NCBI RefSeq assembly: GCF_003337175.1
Contig: NZ_NETH01000002.1
Coordinates: forward strand, 1 to 64,000
Origin: Streptococcus gallolyticus
GTDB lineage: Bacteria; Bacillota; Bacilli; Lactobacillales; Streptococcaceae
Direction: 5' to 3'
DNA length: 64,000 bases
Positions 38,408 to 45,939 of this stretch are shown piece after piece. How positions within the stretch are numbered: position 1 is the first letter of the stretch; every line of letters begins with the position of its first letter. A model generated the notes under the pieces. That model did not search any database and had not been told where the DNA came from. It worked only from the letters and a program-made list of their open reading frames with translations. The translations under genes and the position numbers were made by a program.

Positions 38408-39157
38408 ATGACTATTGCGATTACGACAAGTTTGCGGGAAAATGTTGCTTTGCGTCAGCGAGCGCAAGCTATTGGCGAAAAACTTCATTTACCTGTTATT
38501 GAACGACGAAAACAATCAGTGACAAAGCTTTTACAGTCTAGAGAAGCACTTCTTTTGGTTTATGAAAATGAGCTGCGCTTGGTCAATCAAGACGGTAGTG
38601 AGTTTGCTTTTCATCCTGATACTGCTATGTTGCGTATTAAGAGTGAGCATGACGCTTTATTGGCGTTATTGGGTGATGACAAGTTGCAAATTCTTGATAC
38701 AACGATGGGGCTTGCTAGCGATAGCATTGTTATGGCTTCAGCAGGCAATGATGTAACAGCGATAGAAAGCAATCCTCTTATCCACTTTATCGTTTCAGAT
38801 GGCTTGACAACTTATTCATCAGAAAATCAACGATTAACAGCTGCCATGCGTTCCATTAAAACTTATTGCGCTGACAATATTACTTATATGAAATCGTTGC
38901 CTGATAAGTCATTTGACGTGGTTTATTGCGACCCAATGTTTTCTGATAGGATTTCAGAATCTAAAAACTTAGATGGTTTACGACAATTTGCCAATCCTAG
39001 TCCTCTATCTGATGAGTTTTTGAGGGAAGCAAAGCGCATGGCAAGAAAGAGTCTTATTATTAAAGCTTATTTTAGAGATGATGTTTTTGAAAAATTTGGT
39101 TTTAAAAGAATTGTTAGACCCAATCAAAAATTTCATTATGGCATTATTGAGTTATAA
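38408..39157 (+). CDS. RsmJ/YpiP-like SAM methyltransferase, probably leaderless
   Basis: The 249-residue protein resembles the RsmJ (16S rRNA m2G) and YpiP family. It has an N-terminal ITTSLRENVALRQRA segment, the SAM-site LDTTMGLASDSIVMA near residue 97, VTAIESNP, and the catalytic-type VVYCDPMF near residue 177. The N-terminus aligns with relatives from the first residue, so the start is reliable. It has no Shine-Dalgarno sequence and a -10 box six bases upstream. The target base is not shown here. Confidence 0.85.
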   Translation: MTIAITTSLRENVALRQRAQAIGEKLHLPVIERRKQSVTKLLQSREALLLVYENELRLVNQDGSEFAFHPDTAMLRIKSEHDALLALLGDDKLQILDTTMGLASDSIVMASAGNDVTAIESNPLIHFIVSDGLTTYSSENQRLTAAMRSIKTYCADNITYMKSLPDKSFDVVYCDPMFSDRISESKNLDGLRQFANPSPLSDEFLREAKRMARKSLIIKAYFRDDVFEKFGFKRIVRPNQKFHYGIIEL

Positions 39158-39189
39158 CACGACAGTCAATAACAGAAATTAGGTTTGAG

Positions 39190-39222
39190 AGAGTTTAGAA
39201 CAATTGTTTCAGCTCTTTTTGT
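39190..39222 (+). terminator. Weak terminator after the methyltransferase gene
   Basis: An imperfect stem from AGAG to CTCT enclosing GAACA/TGTTT is followed by T5-6. Confidence 0.4.
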
Positions 39223-39346
39223 TTTTAAAATAATATTTTCAGACAATTATCATGTTTTTATTTGCTTTTTATGCAATTTCATCCTATTTTAAACAAAAAA
39301 TATATTTATGTGAGCCAAAATATAGATTTTTTGGAAAGGAGATAGA

Positions 39347-39746
39347 ATGAAAAGAAAAGCTATTTTTTGCTAATGTTATTAACCTGTCTTGTGACTGGTA
39401 TTTTGGGAATGAATCAAATTAAAAATAAAGATGTGGTTGCTGACGATGTTCAAATTAAGTCCTGCGAGACATCAAGTGATAATGCGACTATAAATCGTTT
39501 GATTAAGGTTTGGAAAGGAAATCGCGAGAAGCATTTGATAACTATTTTGCAGATTATTCGGACGAGCAGCGTATTGTTGCTGATGAAGAAGGTGGTATTT
39601 TGGCTTATATTGATGGTTACGGTGATGAGGAAGAATCACAAAATAGTTATATTCAGTACAAAGACGGAAGCGTTCATGTGCTTGATTTAGAAGGTTCAGA
39701 ATCAATGACAGTTGGCGAAGCTCGTCAGGTCTTATATCAATATTAA
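39347..39746 (+). pseudogene. Small secreted protein gene with two frameshifts
   Basis: An ATG with AAAGGAGATAG upstream starts MKRKAIF and would continue into a hydrophobic signal segment (LMLLTCLVTGILGM) if the T6 run at 39363-39368 had one more T. A second shift near the AAA at 39519-39521 moves the frame to an acidic C-terminal part (REAFDNYFADYSDEQRIV...) ending at 39746. One extra base at each site gives a continuous secreted protein of about 130 residues. I do not recognise the family. It stands directly before a second, similar gene. Confidence 0.65.
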
Positions 39747-39763
39747 AAATAAACTAAGAAGCT

Positions 39764-40146
39764 ATGAAAAAAGAATCATGTTACCAATTGTTGGTGCTTT
39801 AGTGATTGTATCTGTTAGCACAGCTAAAACAATTGTGTCTGATGAATTGACAGCGTTACTTCCTAAAACTGTTGCCGAACTGATTACTTTACAGCTTGCT
39901 GTGGAGGAATATCAAAAAGATAATAGTTTTGTGGAGTTTCTGGATACTTATTGTTCAGATACCGATTTTGTGATTGGTTATCCTGATGAAGTGGGCGGGG
40001 GATTTTCATTTAAAGATGAAGCAAGTTCAGCTGCTGAGCTATTGGTTGGAGAACTTTTGGGTGATGATGGCAACGTTGTCTATCGAGATGACCAAGCAGT
40101 GACTGTTGCGGAAATAAAAGAAGCTATTTTGCAATCTCAACAATAA
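39764..40146 (+). pseudogene. Second small secreted protein gene with a frameshifted start
   Basis: ATG at 39764 is followed by A6; one extra A would give MKKRIMLPIVGALVIVSVST, a signal peptide, joined to the open acidic frame that ends at 40146 (LLGDDGNVVYRDDQAVTVAE near the C-terminus). As it stands the start is disconnected, though an internal ATG at 39779 could still be used without a good ribosome binding site. Its C-terminus resembles that of the preceding gene, so the two may be tandem relatives. Function is unknown. Confidence 0.55.
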
Positions 40147-40185
40147 TGCGCTCCTGCTTATTTTTAACCTTTCAAAAAAATTTAA

Positions 40186-40214
40186 AAGGTGTCAAGAAAA
40201 AAACTTGACACCTT
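40186..40214 (+). terminator. Perfect hairpin overlapping the rpsP -35 box
   Basis: AAGGTGTCAAG (40186-40196) pairs perfectly with CTTGACACCTT (40204-40214) around A7, then ATCTTTTT. The right arm contains the TTGACA of the rpsP promoter. Confidence 0.75.
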
Positions 40215-40232
40215 ATCTTTTTATGATATAAT
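40205..40232 (+). promoter_or_regulatory. Promoter of rpsP-khpA
   Basis: TTGACA (40205-40210) is 16 bp from TATAAT (40227-40232), with a TG extension. The leader is about 60 nt. Confidence 0.85.
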
Positions 40233-40299
40233 GAGTTAAGTGAGTTAGTAGCAGAGCTATTAACCAAAACAAAAACTATAGAAAAGAGACTTTATACTA

Positions 40300-40572
40300 A
40301 TGGCAGTAAAAATCCGTTTAACTCGTATGGGTTCTAAGAAAAAACCTTTCTACCGTATCAACGTAGCTGATTCACGTGCTCCACGTGATGGTCGTTTCAT
40401 CGAAACAGTTGGTACTTACAACCCACTTGTTGAAGAAAACCAAGTAACTTTGAAAGAAGATCGTGTTCTTGACTGGTTGTCAAAAGGTGCACAACCTTCA
40501 GATACCGTTCGTAATATCCTTTCACGTGAAGGCGTTATGAAAAAATTCCACGAATCAAAATTCTCAAAATAA
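40300..40572 (+). CDS. rpsP: 30S ribosomal protein S16
   Basis: S16 is a 16S rRNA-binding assembly protein. The 90 residues show [20 protein letters not shown] and [13 protein letters not shown], the family signature. It heads the conserved rpsP-khpA-rimM-trmD order, here interrupted by two tRNA genes. Confidence 0.97.
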   Translation: MAVKIRLTRMGSKKKPFYRINVADSRAPRDGRFIETVGTYNPLVEENQVTLKEDRVLDWLSKGAQPSDTVRNILSREGVMKKFHESKFSK

Positions 40573-40596
40573 TAGAGTACACTAAGAAAAAAGCCT

Positions 40597-40845
40597 ATGG
40601 ATACCATTGAAAATCTTATTATCGCTATTGTGAAACCTTTGATTTCACAACCAGATAATCTTACCATTAAAATTGAAGATACACCTGAGTTTTTAGAATA
40701 TCATCTTGATTTGGATGCACAGGACATCGGTCGTGTTATCGGTAAAAAAGGTCGTACCATTACAGCGATAAGGTCGATTGTCTATTCGGTACCAACTCAA
40801 GGTAAAAAAGTAAGACTCGTTATTGATGAAAGGGGAGAAGAGTAG
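40597..40845 (+). CDS. khpA: KH domain RNA-binding protein KhpA
   Basis: KhpA pairs with KhpB/Jag in streptococci and affects cell elongation and division through RNA binding. The 82-residue product is a single KH domain with the GxxG loop VIGKKGRT near residue 48. The start [15 protein letters not shown] fits the family although the ribosome binding site is weak (AAGAAAAAAG). A terminator hairpin overlaps the stop region. Confidence 0.92.
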   Translation: MDTIENLIIAIVKPLISQPDNLTIKIEDTPEFLEYHLDLDAQDIGRVIGKKGRTITAIRSIVYSVPTQGKKVRLVIDERGEE

Positions 40846-40862
40846 TGATTTACTACTCTTTT
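40838..40862 (+). terminator. Terminator after khpA
   Basis: AAGAGTAGT (40838-40846) pairs with ACTACTCTT (40852-40860), and a short T-run follows. The khpA stop codon is inside the left arm. Confidence 0.75.
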
Positions 40863-41009
40863 CTTGTTTTTGGTGAAGAAGTGTCATGTTCATTGGAACT
40901 TTTTATTAGAAAATCCGAGATTGCAAATCATCATTATACGTTTTGAATGCTGACTAATGCGACCAAACGTTGGCAATCAAAATTTTTTCAAAAAAATTTA
41001 AAAAATGTA

Positions 41010-41038
41010 TTGACAGAGAGTCAAATCTACGATAGAAT
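41010..41038 (+). promoter_or_regulatory. tRNA promoter
   Basis: TTGACA (41010-41015) is 17 bp from TAGAAT (41033-41038). The start near 41045 lies 8 nt before tRNA-Gln. Confidence 0.85.
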
Positions 41039-41052
41039 ATACCTTGTTGTTT

Positions 41053-41124
41053 TGGGGTATAGCCAAGCGGTAAGGCAAGGGACTTTGACTCCCTCATGCG
41101 TTGGTTCGAATCCAGCTACCCCAG
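41053..41124 (+). tRNA. tRNA-Gln (anticodon TTG)
   Basis: A 72-nt cloverleaf has acceptor stem TGGGGTA/TACCCCA, anticodon loop CTTTGAC with anticodon TTG and a GGTTCGAATCC T-arm. The CCA end is not encoded. In streptococci Gln-tRNA is made by GatCAB amidation of Glu-tRNA-Gln. Confidence 0.95.
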
Positions 41125-41154
41125 TCAAACTCATTGGTTTTATACATTGATTTT

Positions 41155-41226
41155 GGTCCGTTGGTCAAGGGGTTAAGACACCGCCTTTTCACGGCGGTAA
41201 CACGGGTTCGAATCCCGTACGGACTA
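41155..41226 (+). tRNA. tRNA-Glu (anticodon TTC)
   Basis: A 72-nt cloverleaf has acceptor stem GGTCCGT/ACGGACT, anticodon stem CCGCC/GGCGG with anticodon TTC and a GGGTTCGAATCCC T-arm. CCA is not encoded. It shares a transcript with tRNA-Gln, 30 nt upstream. Confidence 0.95.
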
Positions 41227-41231
41227 TCTTG

Positions 41232-41259
41232 ACCAGTTGCAGAGCGCAGCTGGTTTTTT
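41232..41259 (+). terminator. Terminator of the tRNA pair
   Basis: ACCAGTTGC (41232-41240) pairs with GCAGCTGGT (41246-41254), with one G-U pair, followed by T6. Confidence 0.85.
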
Positions 41260-41270
41260 CATTGCTATCA

Positions 41271-41279
41271 TGGTACAAT
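41271..41279 (+). promoter_or_regulatory. Extended -10 promoter of rimM-trmD
   Basis: TGGTACAAT lies 29 nt before the rimM ATG, directly after the tRNA terminator. Confidence 0.6.
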
Positions 41280-41307
41280 GGTAAAGACTAAGTTAAGTGG
41301 AGTAAGC

Positions 41308-41826
41308 ATGAATTATTTTAATGTTGGAAAAATTGTTAACACACAAGGTCTCCAAGGTGAGATGCGCGTGTTGTCTGTAACGGATTTTACAGAAGAACGC
41401 TTTAAAAAGGGGTCAAAATTAGCGATTTTTGATGATAAAGACCGTTTTATTATGGAAGTTGAGATTGCTAGTCACCGTAAACAAAAGAATTTTGATATTG
41501 TTAAATTTAAAGGCATGTATCATATTAATGATATCGAGAGATACAAAGGTTGCACTTTAAAAGTTGCTGAGGAACATTTATCTGACCTTGATGATGGTGA
41601 ATTTTATTATCATGAAATTATTGGACTTGATGTTTATGAAAATGATCTTTTGATTGGTCAAGTTAAGGAGATTTTGCAACCTGGTGCTAATGATGTCTGG
41701 GTGGTGAAACGTAAAGGAAAACGTGATTTGTTGCTTCCATACATTCCACCAGTTGTGCTTAACGTGGATGTTGCTGGCAATCGTATTGATGTTGATGTTT
41801 TGGAAGGACTTGACGATGAAGATTGA
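41308..41826 (+). CDS. rimM: 16S rRNA processing protein RimM
   Basis: RimM helps mature the 30S head around S19. The 172-residue protein has an N-terminal barrel ([23 protein letters not shown]) and a C-terminal PRC barrel with [20 protein letters not shown]. The ATG at 41308 follows a GTGGAG site; the longer frame crosses the promoter. It overlaps trmD by 11 nt. Confidence 0.95.
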   Translation: MNYFNVGKIVNTQGLQGEMRVLSVTDFTEERFKKGSKLAIFDDKDRFIMEVEIASHRKQKNFDIVKFKGMYHINDIERYKGCTLKVAEEHLSDLDDGEFYYHEIIGLDVYENDLLIGQVKEILQPGANDVWVVKRKGKRDLLLPYIPPVVLNVDVAGNRIDVDVLEGLDDED

Positions 41827-42541
41827 TATTCTAACGCTCTTTCCAGAAATGTTTTCACCGCTTGAGCATTCGATTGTTGGTAAAGCTACTGAAAAAGGTC
41901 TGTTGGAAATCAACTATCATAATTTCCGTGAGAATGCAGAGAAGGCTCGTCATGTTGATGATGAACCATATGGTGGCGGTCAAGGAATGCTTTTGCGAGC
42001 ACAGCCGATTTTTGATACCATTGATAAGATTGACGCTAAAAAGCCACGTGTGATTCTCTTGGACCCAGCAGGGCGTAAATTCGATCAAAGCTACGCTGAA
42101 GAATTAGCACAAGAAGATGAACTAATTTTCATTTGTGGGCATTATGAGGGCTATGATGAACGCATTAAAACCTTGGTTACCGATGAGATTTCTTTGGGCG
42201 ATTTTGTTTTGACTGGTGGAGAATTGGCTGCGATGACGATTGTTGATGCCACGGTTCGTTTGCTTCCTAATGTCCTAGGAAAAGAAGCTAGTCATCAAGA
42301 TGATTCTTTTTCATCAGGGCTGTTGGAATTTCCACAATATACGCGCCCATATGATTTTCGTGGCATGACAGTGCCAGATGTGTTAATGAGTGGGCATCAT
42401 GAGAATATCCGAAAGTGGCGTATTGAGCAAAGTTTGCGTAAGACCTTAGAACGTCGTCCAGATTTATTGGAAAATTATGTTTTTAGCAAGGAAGAAGAAG
42501 CTATTTTTCGAAAGATTCTAGTAGAAGGACGAGAAAGTTAA
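41816..42541 (+). CDS. trmD: tRNA (guanine-N1)-methyltransferase
   Basis: TrmD methylates G37 of tRNAs with SAM and prevents frameshifting. The 241-residue SPOUT protein starts [16 protein letters not shown] and has [10 protein letters not shown] near residue 46 and [13 protein letters not shown] near residue 105, the knot region that binds SAM. The start lies within the rimM 3' end, so translation is coupled. Confidence 0.96.
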   Translation: MKIDILTLFPEMFSPLEHSIVGKATEKGLLEINYHNFRENAEKARHVDDEPYGGGQGMLLRAQPIFDTIDKIDAKKPRVILLDPAGRKFDQSYAEELAQEDELIFICGHYEGYDERIKTLVTDEISLGDFVLTGGELAAMTIVDATVRLLPNVLGKEASHQDDSFSSGLLEFPQYTRPYDFRGMTVPDVLMSGHHENIRKWRIEQSLRKTLERRPDLLENYVFSKEEEAIFRKILVEGRES

Positions 42542-42546
42542 CAATG

Positions 42547-42555
42547 TGATATAAT
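42547..42555 (+). promoter_or_regulatory. Extended -10 promoter before the grpB remnant and reductase
   Basis: TGATATAAT lies 46 nt before the grpB start. It would also drive the ferredoxin-NADP reductase gene downstream. Confidence 0.6.
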
Positions 42556-42600
42556 AGAGGACATGTTGAGATGTCTCTTTATTTTTGAGGAGGTTTTATG

Positions 42601-43087
42601 CGGACAGAAGAGGTGATTGTTCTTTCCTACCAAGAAAGTTGGAAAGATGATTTTGAAAAAATTGCGCAAGAGTTGCGTGCTGTTCTTGGTGAGTTAGCTA
42701 TTAGAATTGAGCATGTTGGAAGCACAGCCAATCATTGATATTGATCTTGTGATTGCTCAAGAGACGGATTTATCTATGGTTGTTGAAAAATTAGCAAGTA
42801 TTGGATATGTTCATGAGGGAAATCTAGGGATTGAAGGCAGGGAAGCTTTTGCTTATTCTGGTAAAGAGTATTTGCAATGTCATCATCTTTATGTTTGTCC
42901 TGAAAATTCACTTGAGTCGAAACGGCACCTTGCTTTTCGTGATTATTTGCGCAGTCATCCTGATGCAGTTGCGATTTATGGAGCAACAAAAATAAAAGTA
43001 GCGCAGCTATTTCCCAAAAATATCGAGAGTTACATGGCTTATAAAACATCAGTCATCGAAGAAATTGATAAGGAGTTGGAAAAATAA
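42601..43087 (+). pseudogene. GrpB family nucleotidyltransferase with internal deletion
   Basis: GrpB-like proteins have a nucleotidyltransferase-type fold of uncertain function. The frame begins well (GAGGAGG site, MRTEEVIVLSYQESW) and reaches IEHVGSTA, then stops at 42738 because about 23 nt are missing between the GST motif and the PIIDID motif. The rest is open in another frame to 43087. The lost part contains the conserved segment between the two active-site motifs, so the product is probably dead. The reductase gene starts at the very next base. Confidence 0.85.
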
Positions 43088-44098
43088 ATGTCAGAAAATC
43101 GTGAAATATATGATATTACCGTTATTGGTGGTGGTCCTGTAGGGCTTTTTGCTGCTTTTTATGCAGGTATGCGTGGTGTTTCAGTGAAAATTATTGAGAG
43201 TTTGTCAGAACTTGGTGGGCAACCAGCTATCCTTTATCCTGAAAAAGCCATTTATGATGTGGCTGGTTTCCCTGAAATCACAGCAGCAGAATTAACTGAA
43301 AATCTTATCAAACAATTAGAACGCTTTGAAGACCGAACAACGATTTGCCTTAAAGAAGAAGTTAAGACTTTTGAGAAAGAGGGCGATGTTTTCACTATTG
43401 AGACCAATAAAGGGCAACATTTGTCACGTGCGATTGTGCTTGCTTGTGGCAATGGTGCATTTGCACCTCGTACGCTTGGTTTAGAGGGGGAAGAAGCATA
43501 CGCTGACAACAACCTTTTCTACAATGTTCATCAATTAGACCAATTTGCTGGCAAAGACGTTGTTATCTGTGGGGGTGGTGATTCTGCCGTTGACTGGGCA
43601 AATCATTTGGATGGCTTGGCTAAAAGCGTGACCATCGTTCACCGTCGTGAGGCTTTCCGTGCTCACGAACATAGCGTTGAAGTGCTTAAACAATCAAATG
43701 TGACAATCATGACACCGTACCTACCAGTTGCTTTGGATGGTGATGGTCAATTTGCTAACAGTTTAACCATTCAAAAGGTTAAATCAGATGAAACGATTGA
43801 CTTGCCATTAGATGCCTTGATTGTTAGCTTTGGTTTCTCAACATCAAATAAAAACCTTAAAAATTGGAATCTTGATTATAAACGTTCAAGCATTAGGGTG
43901 TCACCATTGTTTGAGACAAGTCAAGAAGGGGTTTACGCGATTGGTGATGCCGCTGACTATGAAGGTAAAGTTGCTTTGATTGCCTCTGGTTTTGGTGAAG
44001 CCCCAACTGCGATTAATCAAGCGATTAAATACATTTACCCTAACCGTGATAACCGTGTGGTGCATTCCACATCATTGATTAAAAGCAAGGAAAAATAA
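43088..44098 (+). CDS. Ferredoxin--NADP reductase (thioredoxin reductase-like)
   Basis: This 336-residue flavoprotein moves electrons between NADPH and ferredoxin. The FAD motif [17 protein letters not shown] is near residue 13 and the NADPH motif [12 protein letters not shown] near residue 158. The redox CxxC of true thioredoxin reductases is absent, which is the mark of the TrxR-like FNR group. [21 protein letters not shown] near the C-terminus contacts FAD. The monocluster ferredoxin at 3.9 kb is a candidate partner. Confidence 0.93.
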   Translation: MSENREIYDITVIGGGPVGLFAAFYAGMRGVSVKIIESLSELGGQPAILYPEKAIYDVAGFPEITAAELTENLIKQLERFEDRTTICLKEEVKTFEKEGDVFTIETNKGQHLSRAIVLACGNGAFAPRTLGLEGEEAYADNNLFYNVHQLDQFAGKDVVICGGGDSAVDWANHLDGLAKSVTIVHRREAFRAHEHSVEVLKQSNVTIMTPYLPVALDGDGQFANSLTIQKVKSDETIDLPLDALIVSFGFSTSNKNLKNWNLDYKRSSIRVSPLFETSQEGVYAIGDAADYEGKVALIASGFGEAPTAINQAIKYIYPNRDNRVVHSTSLIKSKEK

Positions 44099-44143
44099 GA
44101 CAAACCTCTCCTCACAGCTGATTGTGATGGGGAGGTTTGTCTT
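44097..44143 (+). terminator. Long hairpin at the end of the reductase gene
   Basis: A stem of about 20 bp (44097-44116 with 44123-44143, one bulge) includes the end of the stop codon. There is no proper T-run after it, so it may act in mRNA stability as much as termination. Confidence 0.65.
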
Positions 44144-44224
44144 AGCAAAAAATGACTATTTTTCCGACTTTTTGGGAGTTATTCTCAGTAGTGAGTAAAA
44201 ATGATAGATTTTGGTAGAAAATGC

Positions 44225-44252
44225 TTGACAATGATAGAAAAAAGAGTATAAT
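44225..44252 (+). promoter_or_regulatory. Promoter of the fruRKA operon
   Basis: TTGACA (44225-44230) is 16 bp from TATAAT (44247-44252). Confidence 0.85.
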
Positions 44253-44258
44253 CGTATC

Positions 44259-44272
44259 TGTAAACGATTTCA
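44259..44272 (+). promoter_or_regulatory. CcpA operator (cre) of the fructose operon
   Basis: TGTAAACGATTTCA matches the cre consensus TGWAANCGNTNWCA at every position. It covers about +1 to +14, so bound CcpA would block initiation or elongation when preferred sugars are present. Confidence 0.85.
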
Positions 44273-44281
44273 GTGGAGGTG

Positions 44282-45031
44282 GTGAACATCCTTAAGTCTA
44301 AACGAAAACAAATCATCATGGAAAAACTGTCTCATGATAAATTTGTTCATCTCGATGACTTAGTTAGCATGCTAGATACCTCGGAGTCTACTGTTCGTCG
44401 CGATTTGGACGAACTAGAGAGTGAGCGTAAGCTCCACCGAGTCCATGGTGGTGCAGAACTTCCTTACTCACTGCAAGAAGAATTTACCAATCAACAAAAA
44501 TCTATCAAAAACATTCAAGAAAAACTGTTAGTTGCCCAAAAGGCTGCTGATTTGATTGCTGATAATGAAGTTATTTTCATTGATGCAGGAACGACAAATG
44601 AGTTGTTGCTCAATTATCTCTCCCAAGATAATTTAACGGTAGTTACCAATTCCATTCACCATGCTGCCAAATTGGTTGATAAAAACATTCAAACGATTAT
44701 TATTGGGGGGCATGTCAAAAAAGCAACTGATGCTAGTATTGGAACGGTCGCATATGAGCAAATTAAACAGTTAAATTTTGACAAAGCATTTTTAGGCATT
44801 AACGGTGTCGATGAGCAATTCCTAACAACACCTGATGTTGAAGAAGCGGTCATCAAGAAAACGGTTATTGAAAATGCCAGAAAAACATTTATTGTTACAG
44901 ATTCCTCAAAGATTGGTCGCATTTCTTTTGCTAAGGTTGCTAAGGTTGAAAATGTCACTCTCATTACCAATCAATCTAGCGGAGCACTGATGAAAAAAAT
45001 AAAAGAAAAAACGAGGGTAATTGAAGTATGA
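44282..45031 (+). CDS. fruR: DeoR family fructose operon repressor
   Basis: FruR has an N-terminal DeoR helix-turn-helix (LDDLVSMLDTSESTVRRDLDELE, about residues 22-45) and a C-terminal sugar-phosphate sensing domain with IDAGTTNELL near residue 100. It is known to be relieved by fructose-1-phosphate. The coordinate uses GTG 44282, but the GGAGGT site is only 2 nt before it; the ATC at 44288 has ideal spacing and gives ILKSKRKQ, which matches the usual MLKSKRK start. It overlaps fruK by 4 nt. Confidence 0.92.
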   Translation: MNILKSKRKQIIMEKLSHDKFVHLDDLVSMLDTSESTVRRDLDELESERKLHRVHGGAELPYSLQEEFTNQQKSIKNIQEKLLVAQKAADLIADNEVIFIDAGTTNELLLNYLSQDNLTVVTNSIHHAAKLVDKNIQTIIIGGHVKKATDASIGTVAYEQIKQLNFDKAFLGINGVDEQFLTTPDVEEAVIKKTVIENARKTFIVTDSSKIGRISFAKVAKVENVTLITNQSSGALMKKIKEKTRVIEV

Positions 45032-45939
45032 TTTACACAGTCACTCTTAATCCATCTATCGACTTTATTGTTCGCTTGGATAGTTTAGCACTTGGAAGTG
45101 TTAATCGTATGACTAGCGATGATAAATTCACTGGTGGTAAAGGGATTAATGTTAGCCGTATCTTGAAACGTCTTGCTATTGAAAATACAGCCACAGGATT
45201 TATCGGTGGATTTACGGGGCGTTTTGTGAAAGATGGCTTGGTAGATGAAGGCGTTGCAACAAAATTTGTTGAAGTTTCTGAGGATACACGTATTAATGTC
45301 AAAGTTAAAGCGGGCGAAGAAACAGAAATCAACGGTGCTGGTCCACACATCTCAACAGAAAAACTTGAAGAGTTGGAAGCTATTCTTGCTGGTCTTTCAA
45401 GTGAAGATACTGTTGTTTTTGCTGGTTCAGCTCCAAGTAGCCTTGGTAACCAAGTCTATAACACATTGATTCCGATTGCTAAAAAAGCCGGTGCAGAAGT
45501 TGTTTGTGATTTTGAAGGGCAAACACTTTTAGATGCCTTAAACTATCAACCACTTTTGGTGAAACCAAATAATCATGAATTAGCTGATATTTTTGGTGTT
45601 ACATTAAACGGTCTTGCTGATATTGAAAAATACGCCCGTGAAATTCTCGCAAAAGGTGCTAAAAACGTTATTATTTCAATGGCTGGTGACGGTGCATTGT
45701 TGGTAACACCAGAAGCAGCATACTTTGCAAAACCAATTAAAGGCACTGTCAAAAATTCTGTGGGTGCGGGCGATTCTATGGTTGCAGGATTTACAGGCGA
45801 ATATGCCCAATCTGGCGACCCAATCGAAGCTCTTAAATGGGGTGTCGCATGTGGGACGGCAACGACATTCTCAGATGACTTGGCAACCGCTGAATTCATA
45901 AAAGAAACTTATCAAAAGGTAGAGGTAGAAAAACTATGA
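45028..45939 (+). CDS. fruK: 1-phosphofructokinase
   Basis: FruK phosphorylates fructose-1-phosphate to the 1,6-bisphosphate. The 303-residue PfkB-type protein has TGGKGINVSRIL near residue 36 and the catalytic GAGDSMVAGF near residue 248. It overlaps both neighbours by 4 nt, so the three gene products are made in step. Confidence 0.95.
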   Translation: MIYTVTLNPSIDFIVRLDSLALGSVNRMTSDDKFTGGKGINVSRILKRLAIENTATGFIGGFTGRFVKDGLVDEGVATKFVEVSEDTRINVKVKAGEETEINGAGPHISTEKLEELEAILAGLSSEDTVVFAGSAPSSLGNQVYNTLIPIAKKAGAEVVCDFEGQTLLDALNYQPLLVKPNNHELADIFGVTLNGLADIEKYAREILAKGAKNVIISMAGDGALLVTPEAAYFAKPIKGTVKNSVGAGDSMVAGFTGEYAQSGDPIEALKWGVACGTATTFSDDLATAEFIKETYQKVEVEKL

